Shown here in pieces: positions 1-5,910 of a stretch of 8,257 bases of DNA. The stretch comes from Paludibacteraceae bacterium (GTDB taxonomy: Bacteria > Bacteroidota > Bacteroidia > Bacteroidales > Paludibacteraceae), in contig CAJGDW010000068.1 in NCBI GenBank assembly GCA_904502115.1, positions 1-8,257 on the forward strand, in the 5' to 3' direction. A program made the position numbers and the translations under genes. Each line of letters starts with the position of its first letter. Position 1 is the first letter of the stretch. The notes beneath the pieces are model-generated. The model saw only the letters and a list, made by a program, of their open reading frames with translations. It was not told the origin of the DNA and searched no databases.

Positions 1-681
1 CGCCAACATCTCTTCCATGCTAAGTCCGGTTGCTTTTTTTAGTTGACGAATAATGTACCATATAGCCACCACCATTACCAAGGTAGATGGCAGGGCAATA
101 ACAGGGTAACTAATGGCGGTTAATTTGCCCAATTCTTCGTTAAAGGCTTCGGTTCCGGCAGGACTTACCACAATGTATTTGGTAACGCAAAAGTTCAAAA
201 TGCTCGATACCAAAAACGATGCGGCTACCATCCAAGTGGCGTTGCGCAACGTCTTTTTTACCTGTGCATCGGTACCGTTGGCTTGCAGGCGTTCTTCAAT
301 AAGGGGCAACTTGAGCAATTGCTCGTTGTAAATAATTTTTTCGATAAGGGGATACTTGGTGTATTGCGAAATGAGTACCGCCAAACCAATTAGCAAGGGT
401 ATTGCAGCTTCTTTTACCGCTAACCATTTAGTAGGTATTTCTAAAATGCCAATAATGCCGGTAAGCAAAATGCTTACAAAACCAAGAATGGCTATAAAGC
501 CCACTTTCTTTTGCACAATGAGTTCGTAAAGGCTCAAGCCAATGGGAAAAGCAAGGGCAATGAGAAAACCAGGTATCACGCCCAAATATTCGGGTGTGCT
601 AAATTTGGAAAGGATAACAGCGGGTATCACAATGCTAATCAATATGTTTAGCAAGGGGTTCTCTTTTTTCTGTTTGTTCAT
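1..681 (-). CDS. Six-helix inner-membrane protein, VC0807-like (3' end beyond the window)
   Basis: The reading frame is open from an ATG at 681 to the window edge, giving 227 residues with no stop. The protein looks like a polytopic inner-membrane protein. I count six hydrophobic segments, at about residues 10-26, 34-54, 60-80, 87-106, 148-170 and 190-212, with a charged cytoplasmic-type stretch at 110-147 between helices 4 and 5. The N-terminus (NPLLNILISIVIPAVIL) and the overall layout recall the uncharacterised VC0807 family, which is distantly like the septation protein IspZ/YciB. I base this on memory of the pattern, so the family name is tentative and no substrate can be given. The A of its ATG is also the last base of the GSCFA stop (TAATG), so the two genes are very likely cotranscribed and translationally coupled. 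By comparison with related proteins, only a few C-terminal residues are probably missing. Confidence 0.65.
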   Translation of the reverse strand, partial: MNKQKKENPLLNILISIVIPAVILSKFSTPEYLGVIPGFLIALAFPIGLSLYELIVQKKVGFIAILGFVSILLTGIIGILEIPTKWLAVKEAAIPLLIGLAVLISQYTKYPLIEKIIYNEQLLKLPLIEERLQANGTDAQVKKTLRNATWMVAASFLVSSILNFCVTKYIVVSPAGTEAFNEELGKLTAISYPVIALPSTLVMVVAIWYIIRQLKKATGLSMEEMLA

Positions 682-1655
682 TAGTGTCGTTTAGGTGTTA
701 AGTCGTTTAGTCGATTAGTCGATTCGTCCGAGCGCAGCGAGTACTTCTCCTGCCATTGTTGAAGCTGATGGGCAATTTTTTCTTGCAGCTGCCTATAAGC
801 TTCGCTTTGGGTATTAAAGGGCTTGTGGCTTCTCATTTGTTCAATTTTCAGCCAATCGGCGCAGGCTTGTTGGGTAGCCGGGCTAAAAAAGGTTTCGGCA
901 AAACGTTGCCAAATGTACTGCACGGCCATATCGGATGGGTGCATCATGTCATCAGCATAAAAACGATAGTCGCGCAACTCGTCCATCATAATTTCGTACG
1001 ATGGAAAATAAGTAACGTTGCTGTGTTGTGCTTCCAATTGCTCGCAAGCAAGCAGCAACAAGGCTTTGCTGAGGGCGTTTTGGTGCGCTCCGTCTTTCCA
1101 ATGCCTAATGGGGCTGACGGTTACTATGATTTGTTTGTCTGCTGCCTGAAGGCAAATATCGTTTAGGCAAGCAACAATTTGTTCTAACGATAGCCTGCTG
1201 CGCTCAAATTGTGTGGCGGGTAGGCGATGGCAATTGCCAGCCACCTTGCCCGTTTCTTTCCAGGTATAACACCAGGCGGTTCCTAGGGTTAGCACCAGCA
1301 CTTGGCTGTTTTGCCATGCTTGGTGTCCTGCGGCTATGGCCTGGTTCATTTGTTGGAGCGCAGTGGCTTTATCGGTGTGCGAAAAATCGCTATGAAAATC
1401 GATGTGGTGCCAACGCTCGTTGTGGTAAAATAGTTCGTCTTCTTGCAAGGGTGTACCTTTTTGCAGGTATTGGAGGCCTTGTGCAATGGATTGTGGGTTG
1501 TACAATGCTCCAAAGGGGTAGCAGGTGGTGAAACCGGCTTGCTGCATTTTTTGGGCGATGTTGGCGGCGAAGCACGAACCCATGCACAACACACCATTGT
1601 GGTGGGTTATGGCTGTTGATGATTTCGGTATGTTTACGATGCTTCTAAATTGCAT
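681..1655 (-). CDS. GSCFA-domain SGNH-like hydrolase/esterase
   Basis: This is a 324-residue GSCFA family protein, related to GDSL/SGNH serine hydrolases. The naming motif GSCFA is at residues 26-30, with Ser27 as the probable nucleophile. Further family blocks follow: PFGALYNP (47-54), TLGTAWCYTW (123-132), SPIRHWKDGA (181-190) and DMMHPSD (236-242), where Asp and His would complete a catalytic set. There is no signal peptide or membrane helix, so the protein should be cytoplasmic. Its substrate is unknown; the family occurs widely in Bacteroidota and is sometimes linked to cell-envelope or polysaccharide functions. The start is supported by the family-typical N-terminus MQFRSIVNIPKSS. Residues from about 306 (SLRSDESTNRL onward) are encoded by an 8-nt repeat array and look like an acquired tail rather than family sequence. 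It lies between the OmpA-like gene upstream and the membrane protein gene, whose ATG overlaps its stop. I saw no good TAnnTTTG promoter directly upstream, so it may depend on the upstream gene's promoter. Confidence 0.9.
   Translation of the reverse strand: MQFRSIVNIPKSSTAITHHNGVLCMGSCFAANIAQKMQQAGFTTCYPFGALYNPQSIAQGLQYLQKGTPLQEDELFYHNERWHHIDFHSDFSHTDKATALQQMNQAIAAGHQAWQNSQVLVLTLGTAWCYTWKETGKVAGNCHRLPATQFERSRLSLEQIVACLNDICLQAADKQIIVTVSPIRHWKDGAHQNALSKALLLLACEQLEAQHSNVTYFPSYEIMMDELRDYRFYADDMMHPSDMAVQYIWQRFAETFFSPATQQACADWLKIEQMRSHKPFNTQSEAYRQLQEKIAHQLQQWQEKYSLRSDESTNRLNDLTPKRH
686..741. repeat. 8-nt tandem array plus GAGCGCAGCGAG motif inside the GSCFA 3' end
   Basis: Five imperfect 8-nt units run in phase: GTCGTTTA (686-693), GGTGTTAA (694-701), GTCGTTTA (702-709), GTCGATTA (710-717) and GTCGATTC (718-725). 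They are followed by GTCCGAGCGCAGCGAG (726-741). The same unit type and the same GAGCGnAGCGAG motif recur beside rsmG at 7491-7527. This copy has no core element. It encodes the last residues of the GSCFA protein and ends five bases before its stop codon. Confidence 0.8.
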
Positions 1656-1683
1656 GTCGTTTGTCGTTTGTCGCTTGTTGCAA
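1656..1683. repeat. 7-nt tandem array directly upstream of the GSCFA start codon
   Basis: On the plus strand the units GTCGTTT, GTCGTTT, GTCGCTT and GTTGCAA follow one another, starting at the base next to the GSCFA ATG (1653-1655). The array is therefore the immediate 5' leader of that gene. It runs into the next array (AACTCCT type) with an overlap of one base. Confidence 0.75.
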
Positions 1684-1846
1684 ACTTCTAACTCCTAACT
1701 CCTAACTCCTAACTACTCGCTCCGCTCATGATTTTATTCCCTACGGTCATCAGTACGTGCTCCCGCTCGGCATAATCAAATAAATTTGCTTCTGCTCTCG
1801 CTTACTCGCAAAATTCCTAACTCCTAACTCCTAACTCCTAACTTAT
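1683..1846. repeat. Composite repeat: AACTCCT arrays flanking a palindromic core
   Basis: The left array has five 7-nt units (AACTTCT, three AACTCCT, AACTACT; 1683-1717). The right array again has five units in the same orientation (AATTCCT, three AACTCCT, AACTTAT; 1812-1846), and the last one contains the stop codon of the OmpA-like gene. Between them is a core of about 94 bp (1718-1811). It shares blocks with the copies in dxs and beside rsmG: CGCTC-n-TCATGA, CTCGGCATAATCAA, and TTTGCTTCTGC-n-CTCG. The core palindrome CAAAT-AA-ATTTG is at 1777-1788. The central part carries about 20 bp not present in the other two copies. The stretch fills the spacer between the two genes and I see no separate gene in it. 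Confidence 0.8.
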
Positions 1847-2808
1847 TCAAACAACTGCAATAGTTCGGTTAGTTTGGGCGTTAGGATGATTTCGGTACGG
1901 CGATTCTTTTGACGCGCCTCTTTGGTGTTTGCCGTATCGATGGGGTTGAACTCGCCACGACCCGCTGCCATTACGCGCGATGCTTCCAAATCTTTGTTTT
2001 CCAACAAAATACGTACAATGGCTGTAGCACGTTTTACGCTTAAATCCCAGTTGTCGATGATGTTGCCGTTACCACCGTAGGGAACGTTGTCGGTGTGGCC
2101 TTCTACCAATACGTCAATGTCTTTGTTGGCGGCTAGCACGGTAGATAGCTGTTGAATGGCTTTTTTACCGCGTGCATCTACGTTCCATTTACCCGATTGG
2201 AACAGCAATTTTTCGTCGAGCGATACATAAATGCGTCCGTTTCTGGATTCAATTTGCAACCCATCGCCTTCGTAACCCACCAAGGCATTTTGAATTTTAT
2301 TCTTGATGTCTTGCATTTTGGCGGCTTGTTGCTCAATTAGGGCAGTAAGTTCGGTGATTTTAGCGTTTTGCAATTCCAATTGGTTTTGTTTGTCTTGCAA
2401 TGCTCTTTCTGCTTTGAACAAGGCATCTTCGCGTTGCATCAGCTCGCTTTGAAGCGACTGAATTTCGCTCAACATGGCTTGAATCTCTTCTTTGCTTTTG
2501 GTCGATTTTAGTTTGTCAAGCAATTCCTTATTGTGCGCTTGCATGGCGTTGCAGTCTTCTTGTACGCGTTGCAGTTCTTTAGACAATTCGTTCACCTCGT
2601 TGGTTTGTTGCGAGGCTTTGGTTTTTAGCTGTTCAATCAGTTCCGATAGTTCTTTGTTTTTATCTTTTTCGGCCGATAAGGCTTCGCCACAAAGGCGTGC
2701 CTCGTCGTAGTAACGGGCTTCGCTTTCTTTGGCCTCGTCGTATTTGGCTTTGGTTACACAAGCAGTCGATAATAGGGTAAGGCTGGCTAAAAATAGGTAT
2801 TTTTTCAT
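1843..2808 (-). CDS. OmpA-family peptidoglycan-binding lipoprotein with coiled coil
   Basis: The 321-residue protein starts with a lipoprotein signal peptide, MKKYLFLASLTLLSTAC; the lipobox cysteine is Cys17. Residues about 20-170 are rich in Glu, Lys, Gln and Leu with heptad-like spacing, a long coiled coil. Residues about 190-312 form an OmpA C-terminal domain with the characteristic EGHTDNVPY (236-244), NWDLSVKRA (253-261), AAGRGE (281-286) and KNRRTEIIL (301-309) motifs. In this family the conserved Asp and Arg bind the diaminopimelate of peptidoglycan. The protein is therefore likely anchored in the outer membrane by lipid and to the cell wall through the OmpA domain, with the coiled coil as spacer in the periplasm. 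It is similar in design to other Bacteroidota OmpA lipoproteins and to MotB-type domains, but no motor genes are nearby. It is the first gene of the leftward group, with a promoter-like motif upstream at 2839-2869. Confidence 0.93.
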   Translation of the reverse strand: MKKYLFLASLTLLSTACVTKAKYDEAKESEARYYDEARLCGEALSAEKDKNKELSELIEQLKTKASQQTNEVNELSKELQRVQEDCNAMQAHNKELLDKLKSTKSKEEIQAMLSEIQSLQSELMQREDALFKAERALQDKQNQLELQNAKITELTALIEQQAAKMQDIKNKIQNALVGYEGDGLQIESRNGRIYVSLDEKLLFQSGKWNVDARGKKAIQQLSTVLAANKDIDVLVEGHTDNVPYGGNGNIIDNWDLSVKRATAIVRILLENKDLEASRVMAAGRGEFNPIDTANTKEARQKNRRTEIILTPKLTELLQLFE

Positions 2809-2838
2809 GTGTTTTTTTATGTATGTAAATTAAACATA

Positions 2839-2869
2839 CAAATATAGCGAAATGCCACACAAATAGCAA
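2839..2869 (-). promoter_or_regulatory. Bacteroidota-type promoter for the OmpA-like lipoprotein gene
   Basis: On the minus strand TATATTTG (2846 to 2839) matches the -7 consensus TAnnTTTG exactly. A TTG lies 20 bases upstream (2869-2867), a partial match to the -33 TTTG. The leader to the ATG at 2808 would be about 25 nt, A+T rich and without a Shine-Dalgarno sequence. Confidence 0.5.
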
Positions 2870-2890
2870 TTAAAAAAATATAAAAAATAG

Positions 2891-2949
2891 TTTAGTTGTT
2901 TAGTCGTATTTTATATTGACGAATCGACGAATCGACTAATCGGTGAATC
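2891..2949. repeat. 8-nt arrays in inverted arrangement in the ompA-like/dxs divergent spacer
   Basis: A left pair of units (TTTAGTTG, TTTAGTCG; 2891-2906) is separated by 11 A+T-rich bases from a right array of four units (GACGAATC twice, GACTAATC, GGTGAATC; 2918-2949). The right units are the reverse complement of the GATTAGTC-type units near rsmG. Left and right can partly pair (AGTCG with CGACT). No core element is present. A run of A follows at 2957-2967. Confidence 0.7.
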
Positions 2950-2971
2950 GAATTTTAAAAAAAAAAATATC

Positions 2972-2999
2972 TCTCCTTTCTCCTTTCTCAAATCTCCAC
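2972..2999. repeat. 7-nt tandem array just upstream of dxs
   Basis: Four in-phase units TCTCCTT, TCTCCTT, TCTCAAA and TCTCCAC lie directly upstream of the dxs -7 element. The array covers the place where the -33 element should be, so a change in repeat number would change promoter spacing. On the plus strand it is a pyrimidine-rich tract. Confidence 0.65.
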
Positions 3000-3016
3000 T
3001 TTATTTATTATCTTTG
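2984..3016 (+). promoter_or_regulatory. Probable dxs promoter with a very short leader
   Basis: TATCTTTG at 3009-3016 fits the -7 consensus TAnnTTTG. The best -33 candidate is TTTC at 2984-2987, 21 bases upstream, inside the 7-nt array; this half is weak. The dxs ATG at 3025 lies only 8 bases after the box, so the mRNA leader would be only a few nucleotides long. Confidence 0.5.
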
Positions 3017-3024
3017 CCGTAAAT

Positions 3025-4983
3025 ATGGAAACAAAATATCCACTACTAAATACCATCGAATATCCAGCAGACTTGCGCAAGCTAGAAAAATCGCAGCTTA
3101 AGCAGGTTTGTGCGGAATTGCGTGGATACATTATCGAACAATTGGCCAACAATCCGGGTCACTTTGCCTCTAGTTTGGGGGTAGTAGAACTAACGGTGGC
3201 ACTTCATTACGTGTTCGATACGCCCAACGACCGCATCATTTGGGACGTAGGCCATCAGGCTTACGGCCATAAAATATTAACCGGACGCAGAACCCAATTC
3301 AAAACCAATCGTAAGTTTAAAGGGTTGAGCGGATTCCCTAATCCCAAAGAGAGTAGCTACGATGCCTTTGTAGCAGGTCATGCTTCTAACTCTATATCGG
3401 CTGCATTGGGCATGTCGGTAGGGGCACGTAAATTGGAATCGGATAGCAAAGTGATTGCTGTTATTGGCGATGGTTCTATGACAGGTGGTTTGGCTTTTGA
3501 AGGGTTGAACAATGCGTGCGTAAATCCCAATAACATGTTGATTATTTTAAACGATAACAACATGGCAATTGACAAGCCTGTGGGTGGTTTGAGCGAGTAT
3601 TTAACCAACATTACCACCTCGTCGTGGTACAACAGATGGCGCTTTAAAACCTATCATTTCTTGCGCAAAATAGGGTTGATGAACGATAAAAAACGCAACC
3701 GTTTTTTGCGTACAGCTAACTCCATTAAAAATGCTGTATCGGGCACACATAACATCTTTGAAGGGCTGAATATTCGCTATTTTGGCCAGGTAGACGGGCA
3801 CGATGTGTTGCAATTGGTAAAAGTATTGAATGATATTAAAAACTTTGACGGCCCCCGTGTTTTGCACATCAAAACCATTAAAGGAAAAGGTTTTGAACCT
3901 GCCGAAAACGAAGCTACTATTTGGCACGCCCCGGGTAAGTTTAACCCCGAAACAGGCGAACGTTTTGTATCGGAAACCGATGCTGCTTTGTACCAAGATG
4001 TATTTGGCAAAACCTTGCTAGAACTAGCCGAACAAAACGACAAAATAGTGGGCATTACCCCTGCTATGCCAACAGGTTGCTCCATGAACATTATGATGGA
4101 CAAAATGCCCGACAGGGTGTTTGATGTGGGCATTGCCGAAGCACATGCCGTTACTTTCTCGGCTGGTTTGGTCAAAGCGGGCTTAATGCCAGTTTGCAAC
4201 ATCTACTCATCGTTTATGCAACGTGCCTACGACCAAATTATTCACGATGTAGCGCTTCAAAACCTAGATATGGTGCTTTGCTTGGACAGAGCCGGGCTTG
4301 TGGGTGCAGATGGTCCTACCCATCATGGTGCGTTCGATTTGGCTTACTTGCGTTGCATTCCAAACTTAACCATAGCATCGCCCCTTAACGAAACCGAATT
4401 GCGCAACATGCTATATACCGCACAACTTCCTAAAAAAGGTACGTTTGTGATTCGTTATCCTCGTGGATGTGGCGAGGGCGCGCCTTGGCAAAATCATCCC
4501 TTTGAAGAAATTCCTATAGGCAAAGGTGTTTGCCTGCAAGAGGGTACCGATGTGGCCGTTCTTGCCCTTGGCCCTATAGGAAACGAGGCGCTGAGAGCAG
4601 TCAACAGTCAGTGCAAGCCGAGCGCAGAAACAAGTTCACTTGATTATGCCGAGGCGCAGCCGGACTTCATGAGCGAAGCGAATAAAGTCAAAAGTCAAAA
4701 GTCGAAAGTCGGAATCTATAATATGCGCTTTGTTAAGCCATTGGACGAAGATTGTTTACACCACATTTGTAAAACCTACAAACGCATTATAACCCTCGAA
4801 GACGGTGTGTTGCAAGGCGGTTTTGGATCGGCCGTATTGGAATTCATGGCCGACAACGGCTACAACCTTCCTGTTAAGCGCATTGGTATTCCCAATCAAT
4901 TTGTAGAACACGGCAGCCCCGCCGAACTATATCACATGCTAGGCATGGATGCCGAAGGCATCGCCAAAGCAATAGAAGGGTAA
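3025..4983 (+). CDS. dxs: 1-deoxy-D-xylulose-5-phosphate synthase
   Basis: DXS condenses pyruvate and glyceraldehyde 3-phosphate to 1-deoxy-D-xylulose 5-phosphate with thiamine diphosphate. This is the entry step of the MEP isoprenoid pathway and also feeds thiamine and pyridoxal synthesis. It is a cytoplasmic dimer. Visible motifs: NPGHFASS with His46 (equivalent to E. coli His49), WDVGHQAYGHKILTGRR, the ThDP/metal motif GDGSMTGG (148-155) with NDNN (176-179), the catalytic Glu372 in GIAEAHA, and DRAGLVGADGPTHHGAFD in the pyrimidine-binding domain. The C-terminal transketolase domain begins around residue 505. Its helix ending LRAV (about 526) and its next strand VGIYNMRF (from 562) are separated by about 35 residues where relatives have a short loop. 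Nucleotides 4598-4711 there are an interspersed repeat read in frame. At 652 residues the protein is longer than usual (about 620-640). The frame is intact on both sides, so the enzyme is probably active. dxs is followed by a hairpin terminator and seems monocistronic. Confidence 0.97.
   Translation: METKYPLLNTIEYPADLRKLEKSQLKQVCAELRGYIIEQLANNPGHFASSLGVVELTVALHYVFDTPNDRIIWDVGHQAYGHKILTGRRTQFKTNRKFKGLSGFPNPKESSYDAFVAGHASNSISAALGMSVGARKLESDSKVIAVIGDGSMTGGLAFEGLNNACVNPNNMLIILNDNNMAIDKPVGGLSEYLTNITTSSWYNRWRFKTYHFLRKIGLMNDKKRNRFLRTANSIKNAVSGTHNIFEGLNIRYFGQVDGHDVLQLVKVLNDIKNFDGPRVLHIKTIKGKGFEPAENEATIWHAPGKFNPETGERFVSETDAALYQDVFGKTLLELAEQNDKIVGITPAMPTGCSMNIMMDKMPDRVFDVGIAEAHAVTFSAGLVKAGLMPVCNIYSSFMQRAYDQIIHDVALQNLDMVLCLDRAGLVGADGPTHHGAFDLAYLRCIPNLTIASPLNETELRNMLYTAQLPKKGTFVIRYPRGCGEGAPWQNHPFEEIPIGKGVCLQEGTDVAVLALGPIGNEALRAVNSQCKPSAETSSLDYAEAQPDFMSEANKVKSQKSKVGIYNMRFVKPLDEDCLHHICKTYKRIITLEDGVLQGGFGSAVLEFMADNGYNLPVKRIGIPNQFVEHGSPAELYHMLGMDAEGIAKAIEG
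4598..4711. repeat. In-frame composite repeat inside dxs
   Basis: Left flank: CAGTCAA, CAGTCAG (4598-4611). Right flank: AAAGTCA twice, AAAGTCG twice (4684-4711). The core (4612-4683) is the same element as at 1718-1811 and 7405-7490 but in opposite orientation. It shares CAAGCCGAGCGCAGAA, TTATGCC, and TCATGAGCG-n-AGCGA. The palindrome CAAGT-TC-ACTTG is at 4631-4642. It encodes about residues 526-562 of DXS, a hydrophilic segment rich in Ser, Lys, Glu and Ala. The element is read without a stop in the dxs frame. Confidence 0.85.
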
Positions 4984-5009
4984 GAAAATCCTATCGTTTA
5001 AAATTATTT

Positions 5010-5047
5010 ATGCTCCTTGAACGTGATGTTCTTGGAGCATGTTTTTT
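5010..5047 (+). terminator. Rho-independent-type terminator after dxs
   Basis: ATGCTCC (5010-5016) pairs with GGAGCAT (5034-5040). After a TT/TT internal mismatch the stem continues with GAAC pairing GTTC, closing a GTGAT loop. A T-rich run (TTTTTT, 5042-5047) follows. It lies 27 bases after the dxs stop and separates dxs from the higBA promoter. Confidence 0.75.
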
Positions 5048-5140
5048 GTGGCTGGTTTCGGCCAAAAAAAACTACACTTTTCTTAAAATAAAGGTGGTTT
5101 GCCTTGTTTAGATTTGTGTAAACTATGTGGGTGTATATTT

Positions 5141-5199
5141 TGTTATATGGAATATTATTTTGTAATTTGGAATATTTGCAATTTGTTGTATCTTTGCAA
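5141..5199 (+). promoter_or_regulatory. Candidate higBA operator repeats
   Basis: Two direct repeats of the form TGTnATnTGGAATATT start at 5141 and 5161, a period of 20 bp, about two turns of DNA. A second pair, TTTGCAA at 5175-5181 and 5193-5199, is 18 bp apart; its TTGCAA part is self-palindromic. These repeats overlap the promoter at 5166-5196, the usual place for the antitoxin HigA to bind and repress its own operon. Binding is inferred from position only. Confidence 0.45.
5166..5196 (+). promoter_or_regulatory. higBA promoter, full Bacteroidota consensus
   Basis: TTTG at 5166-5169 (-33), exactly 19 bases, then TATCTTTG at 5189-5196 (-7) match the phylum's housekeeping promoter consensus in both halves. 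Transcription would start about 20 nt before the higB ATG at 5223. Confidence 0.75.
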
Positions 5200-5222
5200 A
5201 AGAATTTATTACATACATCTTT

Positions 5223-5519
5223 ATGCGCATTTTTACAGAGAAAACACTAAAAGAATATATAGAAGAACATCCGTCTTGTAGGACCGCGTTGCAAGATTGG
5301 GTAGAAAAAGTAAAGAAGGCGGAATGGCATACCTTTTCGGATATAAAATCTACATTTAACTCTGTAGATGCAGTAGGGAATGGTAGATATGTTTTTAATA
5401 TAAAAGGGAACGATTATCGTTTAATTGCCATTATAAGATTTACTCCTCAGTTTGTGTATATCCGATTTATTGGAACGCACGCAGAATACGATAAAATTTC
5501 AGACATACAAAATATATAA
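5223..5519 (+). CDS. higB: HigB-type mRNA interferase toxin of a type II toxin-antitoxin system
   Basis: The 98-residue protein matches the HigB_toxin family (RelE-like fold) over its whole length. Family signatures are present: the N-terminal MRIFTEKTLKEYIEEHP, KKAEWHTFSDIKSTF (31-45), NGRYVFNIKGNDYRLI (53-68), and the C-terminal VYIRFIGTHAEYDKI (78-92). Such toxins cut mRNA on the ribosome and stop translation until neutralised by the antitoxin. The toxin gene comes first and the antitoxin follows 2 bases later, the order typical of higBA. The gene is complete and not degraded. Codon use differs from dxs: 6 of 12 Ile codons are ATA and 3 of 6 Arg codons are AGA/AGG, which with the AT-rich upstream region suggests acquisition by transfer. 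It is cotranscribed with the next gene from the promoter at 5166-5196. A longer in-frame alternative start is not supported by the family alignment. Confidence 0.92.
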   Translation: MRIFTEKTLKEYIEEHPSCRTALQDWVEKVKKAEWHTFSDIKSTFNSVDAVGNGRYVFNIKGNDYRLIAIIRFTPQFVYIRFIGTHAEYDKISDIQNI

Positions 5520-5521
5520 CC

Positions 5522-5887
5522 ATGGCAAAGATAGAAAATCAACAACAATACGATTGGGCAGTAGAGCGTGTAGAAGAATTACTACACGTGGTAAATGAAG
5601 ATACGCCAGAATATAGTCCGCAATGCATTGAACTCAATTTGCTATCTAATTTAGTGGCCGATTATTCCGAAGAACATTTTGCCATTGGAAAGCCTACCTT
5701 AATTGAGGTTATTCAATTGCGATTGTACGAAATGGGGCTGAACCAAAAAGCATTGGCAGAAATGTTGGGGGTTAGCCAATCGCGCATAAGCGAATATTTG
5801 AGCGGAAAATCTGAACCAACGCTTTCTATTGCACGTAAAATAAGCAAACTGCTAAACATTGACCCAGCTATTGTTTTGGGCGTATAA
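5522..5887 (+). CDS. higA: HigA-type XRE-family antitoxin
   Basis: The 121-residue protein has an acidic N-terminal half (1-60) and a C-terminal Cro/C1 helix-turn-helix at about 62-117. Within this, NQKALAEMLG forms the first helix pair, SQSRISEYLSG (85-95) is the recognition helix, and EPTLSIARKISKLLNI is the closing helices. It would bind and neutralise HigB and repress the shared promoter, where direct repeats are visible. This layout, a longer N-terminal region before an XRE domain, is usual for antitoxins paired with HigB_toxin proteins. The ATG at 5522 is 2 bases after the higB stop, so the two are translated from one transcript. It is complete. The lipoprotein gene starts 23 bases downstream with no terminator between, so readthrough is likely. 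Confidence 0.92.
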   Translation: MAKIENQQQYDWAVERVEELLHVVNEDTPEYSPQCIELNLLSNLVADYSEEHFAIGKPTLIEVIQLRLYEMGLNQKALAEMLGVSQSRISEYLSGKSEPTLSIARKISKLLNIDPAIVLGV

Positions 5888-5910
5888 AGTACCTAAGTTC
5901 TGTTATTACA

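Noticed and set aside
113..331. Plus-strand open frame of 72 codons at the left edge
   Set aside because: Antisense to the membrane protein whose hydrophobic segments give a coherent six-helix pattern.
686..741. CRISPR array from regularly repeated units
   Set aside because: Units are 7-8 nt with no unique spacers, and no cas gene is near; these are short tandem arrays.
756..1166. Plus-strand open frame of 136 codons
   Set aside because: It is the opposite strand of the well-supported GSCFA gene and has no family-like sequence.
1211..1531. Plus-strand open frame of 106 codons
   Set aside because: Antisense to GSCFA; composition is that of a shadow frame (Cys, Trp and Arg rich).
3777..4202. 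Minus-strand open frame of 141 codons inside dxs
   Set aside because: Antisense to conserved DXS motifs; no start context or similarity of its own.
4612..4683. The repeat core as a small conserved protein gene
   Set aside because: All three copies are open in the same frame for about 25-30 codons, but that is likely by chance at this length, and the dxs/rsmG differences show no third-position bias.
4598..4711. A frameshift or pseudogene in dxs
   Set aside because: The frame continues correctly through the repeat into VGIYNMRFVKPLDE and the C-terminus, so it is an in-frame insertion rather than a break.
5099..5281. Plus-strand open frame of 60 codons before higB
   Set aside because: It overlaps the higBA promoter and the higB start in another frame; its Cys/Tyr/Ile-rich sequence reflects AT-rich intergenic DNA.
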